In this document: in pieces, positions 9,475 to 17,413 of the stretch
How the letters are laid out: each line of letters opens with the position of its first letter
Position numbering within the stretch: position 1 is the first letter of the stretch
Assembly: GCF_025950095.1 (NCBI RefSeq)
Contig: NZ_JAPDDR010000001.1
Coordinates: 186,001-250,000, forward strand
Direction: 5' to 3'
Length of the DNA: 64,000 nt
Source: Luteolibacter rhizosphaerae
Lineage (GTDB): Bacteria; Verrucomicrobiota; Verrucomicrobiia; Verrucomicrobiales; Akkermansiaceae
Made by a program: the position numbers and the translations under genes
Notes under the pieces: generated by a model
The model's input: the letters and a program-made list of their open reading frames with translations, nothing else
Told to the model about the DNA's origin: nothing
The model's database searches: none

Positions 9475-10641
9475 TTACGTGATCACGTCTCCCGTGCTGG
9501 CGAGCAATTTGCAACGCCAGAGGGCCCGCGGATGATGGAAGAATGATTTCCACAACGAGCCTTTGAGCGTGTTGGAAGGACTGCCATCGCGGTGCAGGTA
9601 GCCGAACCATTCGCCGTGCTGGGGATCACCGAAATGTTGGAATGACCAAGCGCGCAGTGCCTCGTGCCAGATGAGATACTTCGGATCGCGGGTGAGGCGA
9701 TGGGCCATGAGAGTGGCGATGAGCGCCTCGTCATGCGGCCACCAGAACTTCATGTCGTGCCAGTATTCCTGCACGGGTTTGCCGTGGAGGTCGCGGAAGT
9801 AGAAGATGCCGCCGTGCTGCTGATCCCAGCCGCGCTGCCACATCCAATCGAGCATGTCGCAGCCAAGTTTTGTTAGATCGGAGTCATGGCGATGCATGGC
9901 TTCATCGAGGATGAACCACGCGGCTTCGATGGCATGGCCGGGGTTGAGGACGCGTCCGTCGAAGTGATCGACGATGCTGCCGTCGGGAGCCACGGATTCC
10001 ATGACGACCCGGAGGTCCGGCTTTACGAAGAGGGTGCGGATCTCATCGATGCAGCGGTCGATCCAGCGGGTGAAGGTGGGATCCTCGCCGAGGTGCTTGC
10101 GGAGTTCTTGTGCTGTGACGAGGGTGATCATCCGCGAACCGATGCCGGTCATGGGGCGGGCATTCGTGAACTTTGGCGGGATGCGGCCCGGGGTGAAGTT
10201 CCAGTCGGTAAAGCGCTCGAACCAGTGGCGGGCCTTGTCGGCGGAAGCACTGTTCCCGGTCGCGGCGGCGTGGGCGGCGAAGGCGATGGCGGCGAAGCTC
10301 TCGCTGAAGGCGTAGCGTCGCTTGCGGATGGGTGTGCCATCGCGGGAAACGTGGAAGAACATGCGGCCATCCGCAGGGTCGATGCAGTGCTGTTCCAGAA
10401 AGCGGAGCCCGCTCTCCGCCCATGCGAGCCATTCGGGGCGCCGCTCGTGCTCCTGGTAGAGCGTGAGGAGCATCCAACTCATTCGGCCTTGGGCCCAGAC
10501 CGACTTGTCGCTATCGACGAGGCTTCCATCGCGATCGAAGCAATGGAGGAATCCGCCGTGGGACTCATCGACCGCGCGTGGAAACCAGAAGGGCAGGCAA
10601 TCGCGGAAGAGTTGGTCGTGGTAGAAGTCGGCGAGGCTCAT
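9475..10641 (-). CDS. N-acylglucosamine 2-epimerase (AGE/RnBP family)
   Basis: A 388-residue alpha/alpha-barrel sugar epimerase. It would interconvert N-acetylmannosamine and N-acetylglucosamine in the cytoplasm. Family motifs are visible: VWAQGRMSW near residue 31, WWPHDEAL with the conserved histidine, and the C-terminal GSLWKSFFHHPRALW. It is the last gene of the sialic acid operon. Its ATG overlaps the stop of the lyase gene (ATGA, 10638-10641). With the lyase it forms the NanA plus epimerase route, which avoids the ManNAc kinase. No nanK or nanE is present nearby, which supports that reading. Confidence 0.9.
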   Translation of the reverse strand: MSLADFYHDQLFRDCLPFWFPRAVDESHGGFLHCFDRDGSLVDSDKSVWAQGRMSWMLLTLYQEHERRPEWLAWAESGLRFLEQHCIDPADGRMFFHVSRDGTPIRKRRYAFSESFAAIAFAAHAAATGNSASADKARHWFERFTDWNFTPGRIPPKFTNARPMTGIGSRMITLVTAQELRKHLGEDPTFTRWIDRCIDEIRTLFVKPDLRVVMESVAPDGSIVDHFDGRVLNPGHAIEAAWFILDEAMHRHDSDLTKLGCDMLDWMWQRGWDQQHGGIFYFRDLHGKPVQEYWHDMKFWWPHDEALIATLMAHRLTRDPKYLIWHEALRAWSFQHFGDPQHGEWFGYLHRDGSPSNTLKGSLWKSFFHHPRALWRCKLLASTGDVIT

Positions 10642-11576
10642 GCGTGGAGGGCCGGCGTGCGGGCCGCCCAGTCTTGGAAGCCGAGTTCATCCAGACGGGT
10701 CATGAGGGCATCGACCTGTGCGCGGCTGGGATTGCCGAGAGGAAGGCGTGCGGGGCCGAGATCGAGGCCGAGGCGGGCCATGAGCGCCTTGGCCGTGCCG
10801 AGAAAGCCGGTAGCGGCGATGGCATCGATCATCGCGATGGACAGATTCTGCAGGCGGCGGGCTTCGGCGTGGTCTCCGGCGTGGAAGGCGGCGATGAGGT
10901 CGCGGTAGAGCTGCGGGGCCCAATTGTAAGTGGAGCCGACACCGCCGCGGGCTCCAGTGGCGAGGGCGGCGAGAAGCATTTCATCGACGCCCCAAGGCAC
11001 GTCGTGATGCTTGCCGGCGACCTGAAGCGAGCGGCGGTAGGAGACGAGATCCGGATTCGTGAATTTGATGCCGGCCAGACTCGGGATGCGGGCGGGGGCC
11101 TCCGCGAGGAAGCGTTCCATGGGGAAGGAGACGCCGGTGAGGACGGGGATATCGTAGTAGTAGAAAGGGGTGTGCGGCGCGGCGGCGGCGATGGTGGCGC
11201 AGGTATCGATAAGCAGGCTAAGACTACCAGGCTTATAGTAGGACGGGGCCAGCGCGCTGATGGCGGCGAAGCCGTGCGATTCCGCGGCGCGGGCGAGGGA
11301 TCTCGCATCCTCGATACAATTCCCGCCGACATGGGCGATGATCCGGAGGCCGGCTGCCGGGCCAGCTACGGACCACTCCCGATAGAGCGCGATCTTCTCG
11401 TCGCGGGTGAGCGAGTGGGATTCGCCCGTGGAGCCGGTGATGAAGACGGTGCGAATGCCGTTTGCGGCGAGAAAGGCGGCTTGCGGGGCCACGAGCTCCG
11501 GGGCGAGCGAGCCATCCGCATGGAAGGGCGAATGGGTGGCGACGACCAGTTCGTGGAGTGGTGGATCGAGGATCAT
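10638..11576 (-). CDS. nanA: N-acetylneuraminate lyase / dihydrodipicolinate synthase family aldolase
   Basis: A 312-residue class I aldolase. It would cleave N-acetylneuraminate to pyruvate and ManNAc. The pyruvate-binding GSTGE is at 48-52, the catalytic tyrosine region FYYYDIP at 138-144, and the Schiff-base lysine is K171 in AGIKFTN. The ATG at 11576 is chosen because it overlaps the transporter stop (ATGA, 11573-11576). The frame is open further upstream, but that extension is only the transporter gene read in another frame. It lies third in a four-gene operon. Related family members act on other keto-acids, but the neighbours (sialidase, mutarotase, epimerase) favour sialic acid. Confidence 0.88.
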   Translation of the reverse strand: MILDPPLHELVVATHSPFHADGSLAPELVAPQAAFLAANGIRTVFITGSTGESHSLTRDEKIALYREWSVAGPAAGLRIIAHVGGNCIEDARSLARAAESHGFAAISALAPSYYKPGSLSLLIDTCATIAAAAPHTPFYYYDIPVLTGVSFPMERFLAEAPARIPSLAGIKFTNPDLVSYRRSLQVAGKHHDVPWGVDEMLLAALATGARGGVGSTYNWAPQLYRDLIAAFHAGDHAEARRLQNLSIAMIDAIAATGFLGTAKALMARLGLDLGPARLPLGNPSRAQVDALMTRLDELGFQDWAARTPALHA

Positions 11577-12808
11577 GGAGTCTGAGAAAGGGTGCTTTCG
11601 GTATCGCGCGGACGGATCAGCAACACGAGGATGACCGAGATCACGGCGGCGCTGGCGAAGATGCTGAAACTGGCGAAGAGCGGGACGCCGCGGTCTTGAA
11701 GCGCGCCGAAGCCGTAGTCCGCGAAGCCGCCGCAACTGATGCTGACTAGATTCATGAGTCCGTAGCCGGTGGCGCGCAGTTCGGGCGGGGCGATCTGGCA
11801 GAGGATCGGCATGTTGTTGCAGTCGAAGAAGCCCCAGCCGAGACCGAAGAGGATGAGGAAAGCGATGGCGACCGAGAGTTGGCCGGTCTGCGGGGCGTAG
11901 CCGGTGCCGAACATGGCGGGCACGATGAGGCTCATGCCGATGGCGCTGATGTAGATGCGACCGCGCGGGGTGCGTCGCATCCAGCGATCGGCGAGGAAGC
12001 CGCCGATCATGGCACCGAGGATGGCGGCGGACTGCCAATAGAGGGCGGCGGAGACGCCGGCCTTTCCCTGGCCGATGTTGAACTCCGCCTTCAGGATGGC
12101 AGGCATCCAATCGCGGACGACCCAGCCGGCGAGGGCGGGCAGGGTGAAGTAGGCGACGAGGAGGAGGAAGGAGCGATTCGAGAGCAACTCACCCATGGCG
12201 GCGAGCGGCGAGAGGTGCGGCTGCAGCTCGGCCATGGGATCGCGCACGGGATTCCGCAGCAGGAAGAACAGGGGGATGGCGTAGACGATGCCGATGATGC
12301 CGCAGACATCGAAGGCCCAGCGCCAGCCGTGATCCGGGGAATCCGCGGCATAGCCGCTGAAGCCCCCGAGGATGACGCCGCAATAGATCCCCATCTGGTG
12401 GATGCCGATGGCCTTCGAGCGGGTGGGGCCGCGGTGGAAGTCCGCAATGAGGGCGAGCGCCGCGGGGATGTAGAGCGCCTCGCTCACGCCCATGATGGCG
12501 CGGGTGGCGAGCAGTTGCTCGTAGGTGCTGACCTGGCCGGTGAGCCAGGTGATGAGTGACCAGGCGAAGAGGCTGCCGGCGATGACATGTCGACGGCTGA
12601 AGCGGTCCGCGAGGTAGCCACCGATGGGGCTGACGATGGCATAGGTCCATTTGAACCACGCGAGAATCTTGCCCCAGTTCGCCTCCAGGCCGATCCCCGG
12701 GATGTCCGCCATGACGGAGGACTTCATGGTCGCGAGCATCTGGCGGTCCAGGTAGTTCAAGAGCGCTACCGGGACGAGCAGGGCGACAACGAGCCAGGCG
12801 CGGTTCAT
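11573..12808 (-). CDS. MFS transporter, probable sialic acid importer
   Basis: A 411-residue protein with about 12 hydrophobic segments, typical of the major facilitator superfamily. The N-terminus has the LNYLDRQML motif seen in anion:cation symporter and NanT-like members. The conserved loop-2/3 motif GGYLADRFSRR is at about residues 63-73. It sits between the mutarotase and lyase genes with ATGA overlaps at both ends, so uptake of N-acetylneuraminate is the likely role. Substrate specificity is inferred from context only. Confidence 0.85.
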   Translation of the reverse strand: MNRAWLVVALLVPVALLNYLDRQMLATMKSSVMADIPGIGLEANWGKILAWFKWTYAIVSPIGGYLADRFSRRHVIAGSLFAWSLITWLTGQVSTYEQLLATRAIMGVSEALYIPAALALIADFHRGPTRSKAIGIHQMGIYCGVILGGFSGYAADSPDHGWRWAFDVCGIIGIVYAIPLFFLLRNPVRDPMAELQPHLSPLAAMGELLSNRSFLLLVAYFTLPALAGWVVRDWMPAILKAEFNIGQGKAGVSAALYWQSAAILGAMIGGFLADRWMRRTPRGRIYISAIGMSLIVPAMFGTGYAPQTGQLSVAIAFLILFGLGWGFFDCNNMPILCQIAPPELRATGYGLMNLVSISCGGFADYGFGALQDRGVPLFASFSIFASAAVISVILVLLIRPRDTESTLSQTP

Positions 12809-13854
12809 GAGCCGGGAGTGAAGAGGAAGACCGCCGGGGTGCGGACGCCGGGTTTTACCTCGCCATTAAAGAACACGAAGCCGTCCTTCCACGGCGCAGT
12901 GGGCAGGGTGACGGGGGGCGGGACTTGTAGCGCACCATCATCCGACCACGTGTTACGGGAAATATCGTAGCGGAGGATCTCCGCGGTGAAGCCCTTGTGA
13001 GTGGCGGGGGTAGTCTGGGTTCCGTCGTCGCCAGAGACGATGTAAATGGAGTGGCCCTTCACTGGAGCAGGAGAGGCGGCGGCGACGGCAGGGCGAGGGA
13101 GATCGGCAAGGCGTGTCCAGATGCCGGAAGAGAACTTCCATGTCTCCCGGAGGTAGCTGCGCTTGGGCTTGCCATCGGCATCCGAGGCAAGCGAGCAACC
13201 TCCGACAAGGTAGAAGGTATCCCCGACGGCGGCGGCCGAGGCGAGAATGCGGCCGGAGGCGGGAAGGGCGGGCGCTGCCTGCCAGCCTTTCGGCCGGTCA
13301 TCCAGATCGAGGATGAGATGCGCGGCCTCCGCGGCGGTGGCCTTAGGCGAGGTGATGCCGCCACAGAGATGGATCCGGCGGCCGACCAAGGCCGCGGCCA
13401 TCTGGGCAAGCGGCTGAGGTAGCAGTGGCCAAGGAGTGAAGGCGGGTTTGCCCTCGCGGAGCGTGAGGAGTGTGACCTCTGCCAGATGGCGGGAGGAATC
13501 GCTGCCGCCGATGAGGAGGATGCCTTCCGGCAAGGTGATGGAAACGCCGTAACCGTTCGGCGCGGGGAGCGTGCCGATGTTGTTCCATTTCGCGCTAGGT
13601 GAGGAAAGATCGAGCTCGAAGAGACGGTCGTGCCAGACCTTTTTACCGCCGTCCCATGGCATGACTCCATCCGGGAAATTCGCCCCACCGCCAGCAACCA
13701 AGCGGGAGCCGATGACGCCCGCGAAGGCACCGGCGAATCCGATCCGGTCCGGCACAGGAGGGAGCGGGGTCACGGGACCGGCATGCAGCGGTGACGCCAT
13801 AAGTGCGGCGGCAGTCGCCAGCGGTCGGACAAGAGCGGGTGACACGGGTTCCAT
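12805..13854 (-). CDS. Exported Kelch-type mutarotase, N-acetylneuraminate epimerase-like (NanM family)
   Basis: About 349 residues with a probable signal peptide (MEPVSPALVRPLATAAALMA) followed by Kelch-like beta-propeller blades: RLVAGGGANFPDG, ILLIGGSDSS, RRIHLCGGI and TFYLVGGCSL. This is the cyclically permuted mutarotase family, which speeds alpha/beta anomer conversion of released sialic acid in the periplasm. The frame opens at 13902, but the ATG at 13854 gives the better leader. It is the first gene of the operon; its stop overlaps the transporter start (ATGA, 12805-12808). Confidence 0.82.
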   Translation of the reverse strand: MEPVSPALVRPLATAAALMASPLHAGPVTPLPPVPDRIGFAGAFAGVIGSRLVAGGGANFPDGVMPWDGGKKVWHDRLFELDLSSPSAKWNNIGTLPAPNGYGVSITLPEGILLIGGSDSSRHLAEVTLLTLREGKPAFTPWPLLPQPLAQMAAALVGRRIHLCGGITSPKATAAEAAHLILDLDDRPKGWQAAPALPASGRILASAAAVGDTFYLVGGCSLASDADGKPKRSYLRETWKFSSGIWTRLADLPRPAVAAASPAPVKGHSIYIVSGDDGTQTTPATHKGFTAEILRYDISRNTWSDDGALQVPPPVTLPTAPWKDGFVFFNGEVKPGVRTPAVFLFTPGS

Positions 13855-14012
13855 TTCGACAAGGAGAGCCTGCCCAACGCAAGCTGGATGATGAGGCTCC
13901 ACGTCGGGGATTGAGACGAGGCAGGGGTGCTGGTCGGGTGGGCAAACCGGTTTGAGCGAGCGCTTGGCAATTTATGCTAGAATCGGGAAGGGCGGGGCGT
14001 CTTGGTGGGGTG
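13855..14012. promoter_or_regulatory. Divergent control region of the sialic acid genes with a 12-bp palindrome
   Basis: This 158-base region separates the mutarotase operon from the esterase gene and must hold both promoters. A perfect palindrome CAAACCGGTTTG lies at 13943-13954. A central CG with flanking A/T arms is the usual look of LacI/GalR-family operators. A possible -10 for the esterase (TAGAAT) lies at 13978-13983. No regulator gene is encoded in the window. The operator role is inferred. Confidence 0.5.
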
Positions 14013-15629
14013 ATGAGATTGTCTGCGATCCTGCTTTTCCTTCTGAGCCTGATGTTGGCGCGTGCGGCGGAGACGCGGGTGCTCTTCCTGGGCGATAGCA
14101 TCACCTATGACGGGCGCTGGGCGGCATGGGTGGAGTCGGCGTTGCGGAACAATGCGGCCTATGCCGATGCGGAGATCTTGAATCTAGGGCTGGGCAGCGA
14201 AACTACTTCGGGATTGTCCGAGCAGGGGCACGCGGGCGGGAAGTTTCCGCGGCCATGCATTCACGAGCGGCTGGGACGGGTGCTGGCGGCGTGCAAGCCG
14301 ACGCTGGTGATCGCGTGTTACGGGATGAACGACGGGATCTACCAGCCGCTGGATGAAGCGAGGATGAATGCCTACAGGCAGGGGATGACGAAGCTCAAAG
14401 AGGAGGTGGAGAAGACGGGCTCGAAGATCGTCTTCGTGACTCCGGCGATCTTCCAGCCGGATACTCCGGAGAAGGATACGCTGCACTATGATGCGGTGCT
14501 GGATGCGCAGGCGAAGTGGCTGAAGGGCCAGCGCGCGGCGGGATGGAAGGTGGTGGATATCCGCCCGGACCTGCGGCTCTTCCTGGAAGCGATGGATGTG
14601 ATGGATCCGGACTTCGTGTTTTCCCCGGACGGGGTGCATCCGGCCGAGCGCGGACACGCCGAGATGGGCAAGATGATCGCGAAGGGGCTGTGGCCGCTGC
14701 TGGGACTGAAGGGCGAGCCGAAGATGGCGTCAGAGAGGAACTTCCCCCTGCTGAAGAAGCATGCGGACCTGCTGAGGGATGCGTATCTCACGGAGACAAA
14801 ACACACGCGGCCGGGTGTGCCGGAAGGCAAGCCGGTGCCTGAGGCGACGGCGGAATCCAAGAGACTGTTAGAGGTCTATCAAGCTGTGAACAGGGCGAAG
14901 AAGTCGATGTGGAACGGGCATCCAATGGAGGAGTTTACAGCCGACGGGAGGTCGGCGCTGTTGGTGATGCCACGGAATGGAATCCAGCCGGGTTCGCCAT
15001 GGATCTGGCGTACGGAATTTTTCGGGCATGAGCCGCAGGCGGACATCTCTCTGCTGAACCGGGGCTTCTGCGTGGCCTACATCGACATGCAGGACATGTA
15101 CGGTTCACCGAAGGCGATGGGGCACATGGATGCGTTCTACGATTTCCTCCGGACCGGCTACGATGTCTCGCCGAAGGTCGTGCTGGAGGGCTTCAGCCGG
15201 GGCGGGCTCTTCGCCTTCAACTGGGCGGCGCTGCACCCCGGGCAAGTGGCGGGGCTGTATGTGGATGCGCCGGTGTGCGACTTCAAAAGTTGGCCGGGCG
15301 GCAAGGGAGTGGGTCCGGGAAGCGCGGGAGATTGGGAGAAGCTGTTGAAAGTATATGGCATGACCGAGGCCGAGGCGCTGGCCTACACCAAGAACCCGGT
15401 GGACAACCTGGAGCCCTTGGCGAAAGCGGGGATCCCGATCTTCGCGGTGATCGGGGACGCGGACGAAGGCGTACCGGTCGGCGAGAACATCGATATCGTG
15501 GAGAAGCGCTACAAGCTCTTCGGCGGGAAGATCGAGGTGATCCGCAAGCCGGGAGGGAAGCATCACCCGCATAGCCTACCGGATCCGACGCCGATCGTGG
15601 AAGCGGTGATGAAGATGGTGGGGCGGTGA
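14013..15629 (+). CDS. Exported two-domain esterase: SGNH hydrolase fused to alpha/beta hydrolase
   Basis: A protein of about 538 residues with a signal peptide (MRLSAILLFLLSLMLARA). Residues 22-225 are an SGNH/GDSL domain with GDSIT (27-31), GMND and the D-x-x-H of DGVHP (about 206-209). Residues 280-538 are an alpha/beta hydrolase with nucleophile GFSRGG (about 394), acid GDADEG (about 480) and histidine in GGKHHPH (about 514). Both triads look intact. It is divergent from the sialic acid operon and converges on the sialidase with a two-base gap. A sialate O-acetylesterase role is a reasonable inference, and the second domain might act on another acyl group. The frame opens at 13974; the ATG at 14013 is chosen for the leader. 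Confidence 0.82.
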   Translation: MRLSAILLFLLSLMLARAAETRVLFLGDSITYDGRWAAWVESALRNNAAYADAEILNLGLGSETTSGLSEQGHAGGKFPRPCIHERLGRVLAACKPTLVIACYGMNDGIYQPLDEARMNAYRQGMTKLKEEVEKTGSKIVFVTPAIFQPDTPEKDTLHYDAVLDAQAKWLKGQRAAGWKVVDIRPDLRLFLEAMDVMDPDFVFSPDGVHPAERGHAEMGKMIAKGLWPLLGLKGEPKMASERNFPLLKKHADLLRDAYLTETKHTRPGVPEGKPVPEATAESKRLLEVYQAVNRAKKSMWNGHPMEEFTADGRSALLVMPRNGIQPGSPWIWRTEFFGHEPQADISLLNRGFCVAYIDMQDMYGSPKAMGHMDAFYDFLRTGYDVSPKVVLEGFSRGGLFAFNWAALHPGQVAGLYVDAPVCDFKSWPGGKGVGPGSAGDWEKLLKVYGMTEAEALAYTKNPVDNLEPLAKAGIPIFAVIGDADEGVPVGENIDIVEKRYKLFGGKIEVIRKPGGKHHPHSLPDPTPIVEAVMKMVGR

Positions 15630-15631
15630 AC

Positions 15632-16705
15632 TCAGCGCCTCCGTTGGTGAAAGCCGACCTCCAGGATGATCTTGCCGTAGTTGTCGGTCTCGTATGCGAG
15701 GACGTGTTTGCCATCGGGCATCATGGCGAGGTGGCTGTAGGCGGCATCGCCGAGCTTGATAGGGACCTTCTCGGTCCAAGTCTTGCCGTCATCATAGGAG
15801 CCGCGGAAGACCAAGTCCTTGCGACCCTCCTGAGAGGCGGGATTCATGAAGAGAAGCAGGCCGGGCTTGCCGTCCGCGGCCCATGAATGGCGCTTTAGGG
15901 TGCCCATGCACTGTGGCTCGGGGAGCTGCGGGTCCCAAGTAGTCTCTCCCCAGGTCTCAACGCCGTTCTTGCTGATGGCGACGGCGCGCTCCTTTTTCGG
16001 CGAGCCGTGGTTGCGCATGTTGAGCATGAGGCTGCCGTCCTCGAGTTCGGCGACTTCGCATTCATTCGTGTGCGGGGCGGCGTAGGATTTCGAGGACTTC
16101 CAGGTCTTGCCTCGGTCATCCGAGTAGATGACGTGGGCGAAGTAGCCCTCGGCCTGCTTGTGATTCACGCCGAGCACGAAGCGGCCCTTGTGCTGGCCTC
16201 GCTCCGTGACGATGCCGGACCCGGGGCCGCTGGCGAACCAGCTCCAAGTGTCCAGCTTCACCTGGCGGCTGATGTCTTCCGGCTTCGACCAAGTGCGGCC
16301 GTCATCGGTACTGCGGGTGAGATAAACGAGACGGGAATCTTCTCCGAAGCCGGGGACGACCTTCTTCTCGGGCAGGCGGTTCCAGGTCATGATCACGGTG
16401 ACGACTCCGCTCTCCGGGTCCACGATCGGGCAGGCATTGCCGATGGTATCGGTGCCCATGTCGGCGACAGTGATTTCGTTGGAGATCGTCCCATCTGCGG
16501 TGATGCGCTTCACCACGGTATCGATGTCGCCGGTATCGCTCTTTCCATTCACGCGGCGTTCGGCGAAGGCAAGAATGGTGCCCTGTTTGGTTACAGCCAG
16601 CGTGGGAATGCGGTAGGTGTGGCGCGGTGATTGGCCGGTGCTCACGTAGATATCCCGGGCAAGCAGCGGGGTGCAGAGGACGAGGCCCAAGAGGAGAGCA
16701 CGCAT
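15632..16705 (-). CDS. Exported sialidase (exo-alpha-sialidase, BNR repeat)
   Basis: A 357-residue secreted glycoside hydrolase of the GH33 type. It has a short signal peptide (MRALLLGLVLCTPLLA). The arginine-containing YRIP motif is at 31-34, close to the leader as expected. Asp-boxes follow: STDDGRTW at about 132, SDDRGKTW at about 195 and SYDDGKTW near 300. It would release terminal sialic acid from glycans outside the cytoplasm, feeding the adjacent operon. The frame is open far upstream (to 17797), but that part is antisense to coaD and not credible. The ATG at 16705 gives the leader. The gene is tail to tail with the fusion esterase. Confidence 0.9.
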   Translation of the reverse strand: MRALLLGLVLCTPLLARDIYVSTGQSPRHTYRIPTLAVTKQGTILAFAERRVNGKSDTGDIDTVVKRITADGTISNEITVADMGTDTIGNACPIVDPESGVVTVIMTWNRLPEKKVVPGFGEDSRLVYLTRSTDDGRTWSKPEDISRQVKLDTWSWFASGPGSGIVTERGQHKGRFVLGVNHKQAEGYFAHVIYSDDRGKTWKSSKSYAAPHTNECEVAELEDGSLMLNMRNHGSPKKERAVAISKNGVETWGETTWDPQLPEPQCMGTLKRHSWAADGKPGLLLFMNPASQEGRKDLVFRGSYDDGKTWTEKVPIKLGDAAYSHLAMMPDGKHVLAYETDNYGKIILEVGFHQRRR

Positions 16706-16795
16706 GAGGAAGGAAACGGCGCAGAGCGGCGAATCTATCGCCCGGTCTCCGCTTGGCACTTGGCACTTTGAACTTGGGGCTCCATCATGCCCGGC

Positions 16796-17284
16796 ATGAG
16801 CACCGCGGTGTATGCCGGTTCCTTCGATCCTCCCACGAATGGCCATCTCTGGATGATCCAGCGCGGGCTGGAGATGTTCGAGCGGCTGATCGTAGCGATC
16901 GGTAGCAATCCCTCCAAGAGCTACACCTTCTCGGTGGACGAGCGGCTGGAGCTGCTGCGGGCCTCGATCCCCTCGGCGGAGCGGCTGACCATCGCGCATT
17001 TCGACAACCGCTATCTGGTGCACTACGCGCGGGAGCAGGACGCGAAGTTCATCCTGCGCGGGATCCGCGGGCCGAACGACTACGAGTACGAGCGTGTGAT
17101 GCGGCACATCAATGCCGACCTGGCGCCGAACATCACGACGACCTTTCTGATGCCGCCGCGGGACATCGCCGAAGTGTCCTCCAGCATGGTGATGGGCTTG
17201 GTAGGGCCGGTGGGCTGGGAGGATCAGGTGCGGCGATACGTGCCTGCACCCGTCTTCGACGCGCTGGAGAAGCGGGTGAAATAA
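16796..17284 (+). CDS. coaD: Phosphopantetheine adenylyltransferase
   Basis: About 162 residues, the usual size. It transfers AMP from ATP to 4'-phosphopantetheine in coenzyme A synthesis. The nucleotidyltransferase signature [11 protein letters not shown] with T-x-G-H is near residue 8. The family blocks [13 protein letters not shown] and EVSSSMV are also present. An in-frame ATG at 16787 gives three more residues and is equally possible. The gene is divergent from the sialidase, 90 bases away, and is not expected to be part of sialic acid metabolism. Confidence 0.9.
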   Translation: MSTAVYAGSFDPPTNGHLWMIQRGLEMFERLIVAIGSNPSKSYTFSVDERLELLRASIPSAERLTIAHFDNRYLVHYAREQDAKFILRGIRGPNDYEYERVMRHINADLAPNITTTFLMPPRDIAEVSSSMVMGLVGPVGWEDQVRRYVPAPVFDALEKRVK

Positions 17285-17329
17285 GCCCTTCCCGCGGGTG
17301 TGCGGGACACGGTTTGGGGTTTTCAGGCA

Positions 17330-17351
17330 GTACAGTTTCGTCAAACTGTAC
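17330..17351. promoter_or_regulatory. Perfect 9-bp inverted repeat upstream of cstA
   Basis: GTACAGTTT and AAACTGTAC flank the tetranucleotide CGTC, 62 bases before the cstA start and 45 bases after coaD. There is no downstream T-run, so an operator or mRNA hairpin is more likely than an intrinsic terminator. No cognate regulator was identified. Confidence 0.5.
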
Positions 17352-17413
17352 CCCTCGTCGCGATTTTCCGGTGGTCCAAGCCGCCGCTCGCGACACCTAC
17401 CTTTCCGAAACCC

